A stretch of DNA of 64,000 nt from RBG-16-34-14 sp963727535 (GTDB lineage Bacteria > Bacteroidota > Ignavibacteria > Ignavibacteriales > Ignavibacteriaceae): positions 248,001 through 312,000 of the forward strand of contig CAVSGR010000008.1 in NCBI GenBank assembly GCA_963727535.1. The letters are read 5' to 3'. The position numbers and the translations under genes were made by a program. Positions 27,425-37,445 of this stretch are shown in pieces; the first letter of the stretch is position 1, and each line of letters starts with the position of its first letter. Under the pieces are notes generated by a model. The model did no database searches. It was not told the DNA's origin and worked only from the letters and a program-made list of their open reading frames with translations.

Positions 27425-29506
27425 TTACTGTTCGTAGAATCTATACCTGTCATCAACTATATCAGCATTCTTTTTCATAGTTTCAATCCATTGATTAATA
27501 TATGCATTCTTTTTTTCAGAAAGCAATTGAGACATAATAGTACTCCTTTGAGAGGCAAAAGCAGATGAATCGAAGGTAGTTCTATTAACAACTTTCATCA
27601 AATAATAACCTCTTAATCCTTTAACCGGTTCTGATACTTGGTTCAACTCAAGCTTCTGAGCTTTTTCAATAAAAGCATAATCACGCCCAATATTTGGAAC
27701 GTAACCATTTCCGGCAGTAAAATTATCTGCTTTATTCGTAATGACTCTGCTGTCTATTTCCTTAGCCTTATTGATGTCATTACCTATTTTTTTTCTTATC
27801 TGCTCAGCAAGGTTTTCTGCTTTTTGAAATTTCTTTTCTCTTACTACCGCAGTCTTAACTAAATTCTTAACTTCATCGAAAGATTTTACTCCCTCTTCTA
27901 TAATATCAGAAACTATAGCAACAACATATGCACTCTGTATCTTGAAAACATCGCTTACTGTATTTACACTATTTTCAAAAGCAAACTGAGTTATTCGCTT
28001 ATTAGTTCCTATTCCTGGTATATAAGCATCTTTTGCAAATGGAGGAGTTTCCTGGATTTTGTAATCCATTAACTTCGCTTCTTTTTCAAAATCATTTTTA
28101 TCAGCTATATATGAAAAGTCTTTAGCTTTATTATATACTTCATCCTTTGTTGTTGCCGAAGCAACAACCGGATTGACAATTTTTTCGACTACAAATTTCT
28201 TGTCGGTTTTTCCTGTAACTTTAATTATATGATACCCGAAATTAGTTTTTACGGGTTTTTGGATAACCCCAACACTTCCTGTAAATACTGCTTCATCAAA
28301 TTCCTTAACCATTCTTCCCCTGCCAAACCAGCCGAGGTCACCCCCCCTTTTTGCACTTCCAGGATCCTTAGAATATTCTTTTGCTAACTTTTCAAAATCT
28401 GCACCTGCTTTTAGGTCATCATAAATTTTCATCGCCAGCCGATAGGTACTGTCACTGATTCCACTAATTAAAATATGTGAAGCCCGGGCAAAGGTTTCTT
28501 TGGAAGGAATCTTGGCAATAAGATTGTAGAGCACATATCCTTCCGGTGCAGCAACAGGACCCACAACTGAACCCGGAGTTGATTTCAATATTTCATCAGC
28601 CCCTTTTCCAGAAAAAGCGGAAATAGAAACAGTATCTTTTTTGTAAGGTTGGCTGGAGTATATGTCTACATACGATTTAAAGCTTGCTGTGTCGGATTTA
28701 ATATTAGAAGCTACAATCTCGAGAGTTTTCTTTATGTTTAAAGTATCACTTTCAGTTGCTTTTTCGGGGAACAAAACATATTTCAGTTTCCTTTGTGCCA
28801 ATACTTTATAATAATCCAGATTATCATTGTAATATGCTTTCAGATCATCGTCAGTAACTTTTATTGCCGAGTCCGGGAAAAGACTTAAACTTATCAAAGC
28901 ATACTCAACATCCATTTTTATGTTCTGGTCCATAAATTTTCTTTTTATATCCGCGTCATTGAGGGTTATAGAAGCGAACAACAAACTTTGTAACTTCTCA
29001 TTCAGCCGCGATTGTCTCACATATTCTTCAGCCTGGATCAAGGGTTTTTGGTTTTGGGGATTAAAAAGAGAAGATTCATACAATTGACGGTTAAACTTTC
29101 CGGTTGAATCAATAAAACTCTGCTTTAGAAAATCAGGTGGATTGTCTCCAAGAATAATGTCTCTTATTTCGTCATCTGAAACTGAAATTCCAAATTTTTC
29201 TATTTGCTGCGAAACAAGCTTCTGAGTCACAACAGAATTCCAAACCTGGTCGCGTATCTGGGGCATTTGTTCTACATCAACATCTTTACCATTCTGTGAT
29301 TTCATATTTTCAAGTTCCCTGTCAACATCCGTAGCAAATTCCTGGTAACTTATTTTATCTCCATTTACAGAGCCAACATCGTTAGATCTTCCTCCTAAAG
29401 CCTGCATAACGTTTGAGTCCGAAATAACCATAAATAAAACAAAAAGAACGCCTACAGAAAGAATAAAAGCGGGAGCCAGACTCCTCATCCTCGCCATCAT
29501 TGCCAT
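27425..29506 (-). CDS. PpiD/SurA-like membrane peptidyl-prolyl isomerase, 693 aa
   Basis: This is a membrane-anchored periplasmic folding factor. One N-terminal helix (APAFILSVGVLFVLFMV) is followed by a long SurA_N-type chaperone region, and by a parvulin domain at about residues 340-435 (ASHILISG, GGDLGWFGRGRMVKEF, GYHIIKV). A second degenerate parvulin-like region (GYYLMKVV) lies near the end. This is the PpiD architecture. The ATG at 29506 follows GGAGAA at the right spacing; earlier in-frame ATGs up to 29566 lack this. It is transcribed alone and ends at a strong terminator. It probably helps fold outer-membrane and type IX cargo proteins. Confidence 0.9.
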   Translation of the reverse strand: MAMMARMRSLAPAFILSVGVLFVLFMVISDSNVMQALGGRSNDVGSVNGDKISYQEFATDVDRELENMKSQNGKDVDVEQMPQIRDQVWNSVVTQKLVSQQIEKFGISVSDDEIRDIILGDNPPDFLKQSFIDSTGKFNRQLYESSLFNPQNQKPLIQAEEYVRQSRLNEKLQSLLFASITLNDADIKRKFMDQNIKMDVEYALISLSLFPDSAIKVTDDDLKAYYNDNLDYYKVLAQRKLKYVLFPEKATESDTLNIKKTLEIVASNIKSDTASFKSYVDIYSSQPYKKDTVSISAFSGKGADEILKSTPGSVVGPVAAPEGYVLYNLIAKIPSKETFARASHILISGISDSTYRLAMKIYDDLKAGADFEKLAKEYSKDPGSAKRGGDLGWFGRGRMVKEFDEAVFTGSVGVIQKPVKTNFGYHIIKVTGKTDKKFVVEKIVNPVVASATTKDEVYNKAKDFSYIADKNDFEKEAKLMDYKIQETPPFAKDAYIPGIGTNKRITQFAFENSVNTVSDVFKIQSAYVVAIVSDIIEEGVKSFDEVKNLVKTAVVREKKFQKAENLAEQIRKKIGNDINKAKEIDSRVITNKADNFTAGNGYVPNIGRDYAFIEKAQKLELNQVSEPVKGLRGYYLMKVVNRTTFDSSAFASQRSTIMSQLLSEKKNAYINQWIETMKKNADIVDDRYRFYEQ

Positions 29507-29689
29507 AATAATAATTCTCCGGTGATGATTTTTTAAGAACATTAAAAATATAGACATAGTCACCAAAAAGCAATATAATTAGAGACTGGTTATATCCCCA
29601 AATTTCAACTACATACACAAAGTCAATCCATTTTTACTCATAATTTAGATTAATGAATAAATACTTAATATGACCATAGCTTCCTTTAG

Positions 29690-29718
29690 TTGACTTTGGG
29701 ATGTTACAAAACTATATT
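29690..29718 (+). promoter_or_regulatory. Sigma-70-like promoter upstream of the Crp/Fnr gene
   Basis: TTGACT (29690-29695) and TATATT (29713-29718) are separated by exactly 17 bases, ending 32 bp before the ATG of the regulator. It is the best consensus-like promoter I noticed in the window. Confidence 0.55.
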
Positions 29719-29750
29719 GCTCCGCTAAAAATAATTTCAGGGCTTCATAA

Positions 29751-30434
29751 ATGAACGAAATTTACGGTTTTTTAAAACAAATACCGGTTTTTTCACAACT
29801 TAATGATGACAAACTGGGACAGATTTCGGACTTAAGTACCCGGCAGGAATACAATAAGGAATCTGTTATTCTTTCTGAACATGAAACCGGCTCAACTTTT
29901 TTTATAGTTATAAAGGGAAAGGTTAAACTTTCTCGCATAAGCGAAGATGGTAATGAAGTAATCTTGACTACTCTTTCTGATTCCGAATTCTTCGGTGAGA
30001 TGTCTCTTCTCGACGGTTCTTCGCGTTCAGTTACTGTTACCGCTATTGAAGATTCGGAATTACTGATCATCCAAAGAAAAGAATTTATTAATCTTCTTCA
30101 TTCCGATCCGGATATTTCTATTGCTCTCGTAGTAGAATTAACTCAAAAACTGCGTGCAGCAAATATCAAATTAAAGTCTCTATCTCTTAAAGATGCAGAA
30201 GGAAAAGTAGCTGTCGTTATACTTCAGCTCGCCGATGACATTGGAAAAATCAGGCAAGGCACAGTGGAAATTGAAAGGCTTCCTTTTCAACACGATCTTG
30301 CTAATATGGCAGGCACTTCAAGAGAAACTATATCGAGGACACTTCATACTTTTGCAAAAAAAGGATTAGTCGAATTAGATGGTTCAAGATTAAGAATATT
30401 GAACTATGAAAAATTTAAAGAATTATTTAATTGA
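29751..30434 (+). CDS. Crp/Fnr-family transcription regulator, 227 aa
   Basis: An N-terminal cyclic-nucleotide-binding-type barrel (residues 1-120, with SEFFGEMSLLDGSSRS at the phosphate-binding-cassette position) is followed by a dimerisation helix. A C-terminal winged helix has the recognition helix TSRETISRTLHTF. No Cys cluster for an iron-sulphur centre is present, so it is not an FNR oxygen sensor. The effector is unknown. The PHP gene follows after six bases, so they share a transcript. Confidence 0.94.
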   Translation: MNEIYGFLKQIPVFSQLNDDKLGQISDLSTRQEYNKESVILSEHETGSTFFIVIKGKVKLSRISEDGNEVILTTLSDSEFFGEMSLLDGSSRSVTVTAIEDSELLIIQRKEFINLLHSDPDISIALVVELTQKLRAANIKLKSLSLKDAEGKVAVVILQLADDIGKIRQGTVEIERLPFQHDLANMAGTSRETISRTLHTFAKKGLVELDGSRLRILNYEKFKELFN

Positions 30435-30440
30435 TAGGTA

Positions 30441-31271
30441 ATGAGCGGGAAAGTAGATTTACATACTCATACAACTCATTCTGATGGAGCAAATACTCCA
30501 CACGAATTAATTCAGAAAGCTAAAGCCGCCGGGATTGATGCCCTAAGTATAACAGATCACGATAATATTAACGGCATCAAGGAAGCTATCCAGATTGGAA
30601 AAAGTCTTGGAATTGAAATAATTCCCGGGGTCGAAATAAGCTCCGAAATTAGTAACCGGGAAATTCACATTCTCGGTTATTTTTTTGACATAGAAAACCA
30701 GGAGCTTGAACATTATCTAAACTTCTTCAGGACAGAAAGAGTTAAACGTGCAGGTAGAATTGTAAATAAACTGAAAAGTTTTGGCTTTAATATTACTCTT
30801 GAAGATGTACTTGACAAAGCTAAGAATTCCGCTGTCGGTCGCCCTCATATTGCACAAGTTATGCTTGAGAAAGGTATCGTTTCCTCGTACTACGAAGCTT
30901 TTAATAAATATATAGGAAATGGTTCTCCTGCTCATGAAAAAAAGGTTCATCTTTCTCCACAAAGTGCTTTTAGAATAATAAATGATGCAGGTGGACTCTC
31001 CTTTATTGCTCACCCGGGTAATTTGCAGGAAAGTTTGCTTAAAGATTTAATTGAATCAGGAGTAGATGGAATTGAAGTAACACATCCTTCCCATTCGCCC
31101 CAGCAACGGAAATTTTATAAAGGAATTGTAAATTCTTATTTTCTTTTAGAAAGTGGCGGTTCGGATTATCACGGTGGTAAAAGAGAAGATGAGCATAATT
31201 TAGGACAATATTTTACAAACACAACTGCAATATTTGCTATGCAGAAGAGACTAATGAGATTTTCCGCCTAA
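30441..31271 (+). CDS. PHP-domain phosphoesterase (TrpH/YciV type), 276 aa
   Basis: Metal-site motifs DLHTHTTHSDG at residues 5-15, SITDHDNI at about 36-43 and a later SGGSDYHG define the PHP domain. The EIHILGYFF and RPHIAQVM segments match the YciV/RNase AM branch, members of which act on 5' ends of RNA or on nucleoside 3',5'-bisphosphate. The exact substrate here is not deducible. It is co-transcribed between the Crp/Fnr gene (six-base gap) and ribH (22-base gap). Confidence 0.9.
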   Translation: MSGKVDLHTHTTHSDGANTPHELIQKAKAAGIDALSITDHDNINGIKEAIQIGKSLGIEIIPGVEISSEISNREIHILGYFFDIENQELEHYLNFFRTERVKRAGRIVNKLKSFGFNITLEDVLDKAKNSAVGRPHIAQVMLEKGIVSSYYEAFNKYIGNGSPAHEKKVHLSPQSAFRIINDAGGLSFIAHPGNLQESLLKDLIESGVDGIEVTHPSHSPQQRKFYKGIVNSYFLLESGGSDYHGGKREDEHNLGQYFTNTTAIFAMQKRLMRFSA

Positions 31272-31293
31272 TCTTACAAAGATTACAAAAAAG

Positions 31294-31767
31294 ATGAACA
31301 TTATTGAGGGAAATAAAAAAGAAAAGAACTTTAACTTTGCTATTGTACAAAGCCGTTTTAACGAAGAAATCGGAGAGAGGCTTCTTACAGGAGCACTAAG
31401 CTGCCTGAAAGAAAACGGATACAACGACAACAGTATTCCAATTATAAAAGTTCCGGGAGCCTTTGAGATTCCACTCGCAGCTGAAAAATTAGCTTCACAG
31501 AAAAAATATGATGCAATAATTTGCTTAGGTGCTGTTATAGAAGGTGAAACTGCACATTTTGAATATGTTTCAAAAGCTGCTGCCGACGGCATACTGCAGG
31601 TAGGACTTAAATATGGAATTCCTGTAATCTTTGGAGTCCTTACAACTTATGATGAAATCCAGGCAGAAGAAAGATCCGGTGAAAGAGAAAATAACAAGGG
31701 CTGGGAAGCCGTTAGTGTAGCTATAGAAATGGCAAGTCTTATTTCCATTCTTAATAAAAAGAAATAA
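31294..31767 (+). CDS. ribH: 6,7-dimethyl-8-ribityllumazine synthase
   Basis: RibH makes the lumazine precursor of riboflavin. The family pattern is clear: VQSRFNEEI at the start, VPGAFEIPLAAEKL, CLGAVIEGETAHFEYV and GVLTT followed by AEERSG, with the C-terminal NKGWEA. It has 157 residues, normal for the icosahedral enzyme. No FMN riboswitch is visible upstream, and other riboflavin genes are not in the window. Confidence 0.96.
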   Translation: MNIIEGNKKEKNFNFAIVQSRFNEEIGERLLTGALSCLKENGYNDNSIPIIKVPGAFEIPLAAEKLASQKKYDAIICLGAVIEGETAHFEYVSKAAADGILQVGLKYGIPVIFGVLTTYDEIQAEERSGERENNKGWEAVSVAIEMASLISILNKKK

Positions 31768-31774
31768 TCATTAC

Positions 31775-33406
31775 TCAATAATTTATTTTGATGAACTTAT
31801 CTCCATCAAAATAAATCTGATCCCCCGGAAGTTTTTCATTAAAAGTTATTTCGGCAATTGAGTGCGGCACTTTTTCTTTATCAAGATATGTGTTTATATT
31901 ATAAATAATTCCCTCGATATTTTCATAAATTTTTTCAGGCTTTATTATAGATCTCGACTTCCCTCCCGTTAAAAGAAATCTCCCATTGTCTAATTTGAAC
32001 ACAAAGCTATTATTCGACTGAGAGATCAATTCAATTTTACTGTTGTCAAAACTATTTAACTCTGCTTTTAAAGCTGACAATACTTCGTCATTACTTTTTA
32101 ATGCCCACTGAAAAGTTTGCTGTAATCCTAGCTTCATCATTGGAATCATTTCAGCTTTATCCGGACTACACCATACATAAATAGTATCTGAAGTAAGATT
32201 ATTATCGAGTTTCTGCAAGCTTGTTAAAGCATATTCAACCTTCTTCCCCGATTCGACCCACTTCATCATTCTGCTAAAATCAAAAATTGAAAAGGAAGCA
32301 ACAGCAAGAATAAAAAACGCGATTAGAAATGTTCTCCACCTGAAATTTTGCGTTAACTTTTTTGTAAGCGCGATAAGAAACCAAATCAATCCAACAGAAG
32401 CAGTAAATGCATACCATCTCATCAAAGTCGGGAGAGCCGGAATTATAAAAATGACAAACCAGCTTAATCCCAATATTTCAACTTTATAATTGGAAGGATT
32501 TATTTTTTTCAACTGCCTGATAATTAAAAATAATATTAAGCAAAATAAGCAGATGAGTAAGACTGAGAGAATCAGGTTATTAGCTAGTAATTCAAGAATT
32601 TCAGCTGGAAAAAAAGAAAGAGGTATATATATAAAAAAATTAATTATATAGGTTATTATCCCGCCACCGGCAAAATGACGGGAAGAAAAAGGAGTGCTTC
32701 CTAAAACAATAAGCTGGTATAATAAAATAAGAAGAATTATTCCTGCTCCTATAAGAGTATCACGGAACATTTGAATAAGTTTTTGTTTTGAAAAATTATT
32801 CCTGAAAACAAAGACTGTAACGGGTATCAATGCCCCGGCAAAAGCAGATTCTTTTGTTAAAATTCCCAGTATGAAAAACATAATTGTTAAAAAGAGATAT
32901 TTCAGTTTCTTTTTATTTTCATCATATATGTTCAAATAGTTTATAAAAGTTAGTAAAAGAAAAATGGTTGCAAGAGGTTCGCAATTGTCTGCAATCCAGG
33001 CAACCTGAAGCTCGTGTGAAGGTAGTACACCAAAGAGAAGTCCTCCTAATAAAGAATATTTACTTTCCAAACCAATTTTTTCTAATGTGAACATGACTAA
33101 AACGGAACACAGAATATATGTTACAAGACTATTTATCTTGAATAGTAAAGGATTAAAGCCCGCAACAACTTTTATTATCTCCCGGAAGAAATCGGTTACG
33201 GGTCTCCAGTAAGGGCTCATTACATCCGGTTGCCAAAAAACTTCAAAAGCAGAAATAATTCCCGTGGCTTTATGAAAAGTTAATATCTGGTAGTCTTCGT
33301 TAAGAAATGAAACGAACAATACAGGCGACCATACAATGATTAATACAAGAATTATAAATAGATATCTATACTTGTCAACGAAATTCTGCTTGCCGTGTAG
33401 AAGCAT
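31775..33406 (-). CDS. Polytopic membrane protein, GT-C glycosyltransferase-like, 543 aa
   Basis: About ten to twelve membrane helices occupy residues 12-380, followed by a soluble C-terminal domain of about 150 residues. The first outer loop carries an Asp pair context (FLNEDYQIL) and YWRPVTDFF, typical of GT-C enzymes of the GT39/TMTC type that use lipid-linked sugars. The general class is inferred from this layout; donor and acceptor are unknown. It converges with ribH, the two stops lying only seven bases apart. Confidence 0.7.
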   Translation of the reverse strand: MLLHGKQNFVDKYRYLFIILVLIIVWSPVLFVSFLNEDYQILTFHKATGIISAFEVFWQPDVMSPYWRPVTDFFREIIKVVAGFNPLLFKINSLVTYILCSVLVMFTLEKIGLESKYSLLGGLLFGVLPSHELQVAWIADNCEPLATIFLLLTFINYLNIYDENKKKLKYLFLTIMFFILGILTKESAFAGALIPVTVFVFRNNFSKQKLIQMFRDTLIGAGIILLILLYQLIVLGSTPFSSRHFAGGGIITYIINFFIYIPLSFFPAEILELLANNLILSVLLICLFCLILFLIIRQLKKINPSNYKVEILGLSWFVIFIIPALPTLMRWYAFTASVGLIWFLIALTKKLTQNFRWRTFLIAFFILAVASFSIFDFSRMMKWVESGKKVEYALTSLQKLDNNLTSDTIYVWCSPDKAEMIPMMKLGLQQTFQWALKSNDEVLSALKAELNSFDNSKIELISQSNNSFVFKLDNGRFLLTGGKSRSIIKPEKIYENIEGIIYNINTYLDKEKVPHSIAEITFNEKLPGDQIYFDGDKFIKINY

Positions 33407-33604
33407 ACTGTAATTTAATACTTTGTTTTAATTACGAATTATAATTAATTTTTTGTTAAAACCCTTTATTAAGATGTGTTTTTAGACTTTCCACTTAAAA
33501 AAAATATCTTAAATTTGAAGTGCCTTTTCAAAAATATATACAAGAATGAGGACTAAAGTAAGATAATTGATACTATTCTTACTATTCAAAATAAGGATGC
33601 GTTA

Positions 33605-35848
33605 ATGAAAAAAATATCTTTTATCTTATTTTTAATTGCTTTTTCTACCTCTTTATTTTCCCAGGTGGCAACAAACTGGAAGAATTACTCTGATATGAAG
33701 AATATTGAGAGTATAGCTGTTTCAGATAGTGCGATTATTGGAGCCACTGACGGAGGTGGATTCCTTTATAACATTTCGACTAATTCTTCTAAAACTTTTC
33801 ATAAAACTGATGGATTGAATGGCGTATCACTTACTTCAGTTACTACAGACAATTTTGGTAAAGTATGGTTCGGAAGCAGCAGCGGCGTTATAGATGTTTA
33901 TAATCCTGAGACAAATGATTTTAAGACAATTTTAGATATTTATAATTCGGATAAGAGTTCTAAAAAAATTAACTCTCTTTCTTCCAGCGGTGATACAATT
34001 ATAGTTTCTACTGACTTTGGAATTTCACTTATAAATGCTAATAATTATTTCTTCTTCGATACTTTCTTTAAGTTCGGGAATTTTCCTGCAAATATAAAAG
34101 TAAACAGTTCCTTAAAGACTTCTGTTCTTTACGCATGTACAGATCAGGGCGCTGCAATACAAAAAACGGGTGCTACAAATTTATCTGCTCCTGAATCGTG
34201 GAATGTTTATACAACAAGCGATGGGTTGCCTTCGAACAATATAAGAAAGATTGTTTCTTTTAATGGTTCCATTATTGCAGCAACCGCAACAGGACTCGCA
34301 TCTTTTAATGGAACATCCTGGTTAAGCTACATCCCGGATCTTAATAATATGTTTATTAATGATATATATGTTAAAGGTGATTCACTTCTTATTTTAGCTA
34401 ATAACAAATATGTTTTTTTACAACAAAGTAATGTTCTAACACAAATTTTATTTGCACAGGATTATAGTCTTTCCACAATTAACTATTCGACCCTGGCAGG
34501 TATACTTGTCGGAACAAACAAAGGTATTCTGAAATTAAACGATAACTCTTTTATTTATCCGAATGGTCCTCAAGCCAATCTTTTTCCGAGTATGGCTGTT
34601 GATGCAAATGGAAGCTTGTGGTCGGCAAGTGGTTCAGACGTTTCGGGAATAGGTTTTTATAAATTTGATGGTACGAACTGGTCTAATTACAATACTTCAA
34701 ATACACCAGAATTGCCAACAAATTTTTATCATACTGTTTATGTTTCCCCCGATAACACAATTTATTTAGGAAGTTGGGGACAAGGGTTTATAACTATTTC
34801 TTCAGATGGAACAATTACCAACTATAACGGACAAAATACCGGAATGCAGGGAATAAACACAAACGCAGACTTTTTAGTTATTGATGGGTTCGGTATAGAT
34901 TCAAAAAATAATCTTTGGGTGTTAAACCATGGAGCTATTGACCGCAAAATTTTAAGTATGCAAACCCCAGAAAAACTATGGACTCATTTCTCCGTTCCGT
35001 CGACTGGTACACAGTACAACGATAAATATTTTAACTTAGCGATAGATCAATACAATACAAAATGGTTTTGCTCACAGGCACAAAGTAGCAGGCAAGGTTT
35101 ATACTATTTTAATGAAGGAAACAGCACATCAAGCACACAGGATGACGTATATGGATTTATAACCACTCCTGATATACAAAACAACTTTGTATCGAGCATC
35201 CAGGTTGACAGGCGCGGAGACGTGTGGGTTGGAACCAGTTTAGGAGTAAATATAATTACCAATACTTATTCAATCACAACAGGTTCTCCCAAACTTGTGA
35301 TAACTTCCGTTTTTTCGCTTAGACAGCAAACAGTCACTGCACTTGCAGTCGATCCATTAAATCAAAAGTGGATTGGTACAAACCAGGGACTGATACTTGT
35401 TAATTCCGATGGCACAAGCTTGCTTGCAACATTAAATACAACGAACAGCCCTTTGCCTTCAGATCAGATTACCAGCTTAGCTATTGACGAAAATACAGGC
35501 AGGGTTTACGTTGGGACAGATAAAGGATTGACTTCTTTTGTGACAACCGCAATAAAGCCTGTAGAAGCGTTCAACGAACTTACTATTTACCCAAATCCAC
35601 TCTTATTAAACGGTAATAGTAATCTTGTAACAATTGATGGACTAATAAGAGATACCGATATAAAGATTTTAACTATAAGCGGCAAACTAGTAAAAGAATA
35701 TTCCTCTCCGGGTGGGCGAGTAGCTGTCTGGGACGGAAGAGATGATTTCGGAAAATTAGTACCAAGCGGTGTTTATTTTATAGTAGCTTTCGATAAAGAA
35801 GGAAACAGCGTTGCAAAAGGTAAAATTGCTGTGCTGAGAGAAAATTAA
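33605..35848 (+). CDS. PorZ-like beta-propeller protein with type IX sorting domain, 747 aa
   Basis: A signal peptide (ILFLIAFSTSLFSQ) is followed by two-component-regulator-type propeller repeats through most of the protein (for example DNFGKVWFGSSSGV, DRRGDVWVGTSLGV, NQKWIGTNQGLILV). It ends in a type IX C-terminal domain from about residue 660 (YPNPLLL, then GKLVPSGVYFIV). The propellers-plus-C-terminal-domain layout and length resemble PorZ, a surface component of the type IX system, although other propeller cargo proteins look similar. AAGGA precedes the ATG. Either way it is exported by type IX secretion. It stands alone. Confidence 0.75.
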   Translation: MKKISFILFLIAFSTSLFSQVATNWKNYSDMKNIESIAVSDSAIIGATDGGGFLYNISTNSSKTFHKTDGLNGVSLTSVTTDNFGKVWFGSSSGVIDVYNPETNDFKTILDIYNSDKSSKKINSLSSSGDTIIVSTDFGISLINANNYFFFDTFFKFGNFPANIKVNSSLKTSVLYACTDQGAAIQKTGATNLSAPESWNVYTTSDGLPSNNIRKIVSFNGSIIAATATGLASFNGTSWLSYIPDLNNMFINDIYVKGDSLLILANNKYVFLQQSNVLTQILFAQDYSLSTINYSTLAGILVGTNKGILKLNDNSFIYPNGPQANLFPSMAVDANGSLWSASGSDVSGIGFYKFDGTNWSNYNTSNTPELPTNFYHTVYVSPDNTIYLGSWGQGFITISSDGTITNYNGQNTGMQGINTNADFLVIDGFGIDSKNNLWVLNHGAIDRKILSMQTPEKLWTHFSVPSTGTQYNDKYFNLAIDQYNTKWFCSQAQSSRQGLYYFNEGNSTSSTQDDVYGFITTPDIQNNFVSSIQVDRRGDVWVGTSLGVNIITNTYSITTGSPKLVITSVFSLRQQTVTALAVDPLNQKWIGTNQGLILVNSDGTSLLATLNTTNSPLPSDQITSLAIDENTGRVYVGTDKGLTSFVTTAIKPVEAFNELTIYPNPLLLNGNSNLVTIDGLIRDTDIKILTISGKLVKEYSSPGGRVAVWDGRDDFGKLVPSGVYFIVAFDKEGNSVAKGKIAVLREN

Positions 35849-35864
35849 TAATTCTTTCCTTTTG

Positions 35865-37149
35865 TTACCAAGTAACTAAAACTCCACGTGCTTGCAACGC
35901 CGGAATATATTCGTTTAGTGATTCTTCGTTAAGTTGATTTCCATCAAGCCCAACTATATCCCCCTTTCCTATACCAACATTATCAACTAAAGGTTTGATA
36001 TCTGTAATTTGATTATCCCAAAGTCGTATGTATTTTAAGTTGTCTAAATCTTTTAAAGGTGAAATATCTGAAATATTATTTTTTTCGAGGGCTAACCATT
36101 CTATACTTTTCATTTTACTTAAGATGGTAATATCAGAAATCTGATTCCACGCCAAGTGTAGATTGATATATATTATTTAGGCTCGCTAAACTTGCAATAT
36201 CACTCACTTTAAGATTCAACAATCCATAACTGTTTTAAGCTAGTTAACTTAGACAAAACAGAAATATCTTGAAGAGAAGCCTGAAACAATAGGAGTGTAT
36301 TCAAGTTCACTCATATTTTGAAGAGCGCCAATACCTTCAATATTATTAAGTTGTAAGTTCAAATATTTCAAATTCATCAAGTTTTTCAAAGGCGATATGT
36401 CAGTAATTAAGTTCGCGTCTAAATTCAGCCACTCTAGTTTAACTAGTTCCTTAAGTGGTTTAATATCAGTAATCTTATGATTCTGGTCCAATCCTAAAAC
36501 TCTTAAATTCTTAAGTGAAGCTATTGGTGAAATATCAGAAATATTTTGAAGCCCCATTTGTAAATAGCTAAGGTTCTTACAAAGTTCTATTCCTTCTAAT
36601 GAAGATATAAGTTGTGGTGTAGGAATTGATTGAAGTGAATCTAATTTCAATAATAGATTTGTCTGTAAGTTCTTCTACTTGTTTTTTTAGTTTTATTCGT
36701 ATAGCTATTTCTAGATTTGGATCTTCAAACTCATTATAATGATTTGGATTGACTGTTATCACCAACTCGTCTGGTTGGCTTGTATTAACTCCATTATAAT
36801 TGCTTGGTGTAACACCATTCTTTACTATCAATTTGAAGTGGTAAATTCCTTCTTTTACAAAACCAACATATTGTGGGTAATTGTAACTTTCAGAAAACAG
36901 CAACACTCTTTGCGGTATTATTTACAGTATCTTGTTCCCATTCATACCAATCAATTTTACCACTGCTTTTACCTCCATCAAAAATGGCATAGCTACCTAC
37001 GATAGTTTAGTTTGGTCTTCCCCAGCGTTAGCTACAAGTTTTGAATTATCCGTATCAATCGGATTTTGACATGAAGTAAATAGTTGAATAAATAATAACT
37101 AATAAATAAATTAAAAAGAAATAGTTGTAAATTTATATTGATATTTCAT
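35865..37149 (-). pseudogene. PKD/leucine-rich-repeat lipoprotein gene broken by many frameshifts
   Basis: Pieces of one protein can be followed leftward from an ATG at 37149. They are a lipoprotein signal ending FTSC, a PKD-type domain (ANAGEDQT, then IDWYEWEQD and GIYHFKLIV), and internalin-like leucine-rich repeats of about 22 residues (for example LVKLEWLNLDANLITDISPL). The final repeats run to a stop at 35865. At least six frame changes are needed in 1.3 kb, including near 36900, 36650, 36300, 36220 and 36170. That is far denser than the single shifts elsewhere, so this is likely a genuinely decayed surface protein. Confidence 0.75.
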
Positions 37150-37445
37150 TCGTTAACTTTTCCATACCCATCTCCCCATAAAACAAAAATTGTTTTCTGC
37201 TTTAGAAAATGAATCGTTATTAAGAAGTTTTATCATACTCTCCCCTTGCCGTTTCAATATAAGCAAAAATAAGATATAGTTAGAGCAAATTAAAGGCAGG
37301 ATTTCTAACCACATCCATCACAAATTGCATTTAACAATAGTGAAAAAGAGATATAATATTATAATATCAAAACATTTAAAATCTTTATCTTTGTATATTA
37401 TTAAATCAGCCATCTTTAATAAGAAATGAGTTAAAGCTATCAGGT

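Noticed and set aside
31200..31294. FMN riboswitch before ribH
   Set aside because: The gap to the PHP gene is only 22 bases, too short for the aptamer, and no conserved elements are visible.
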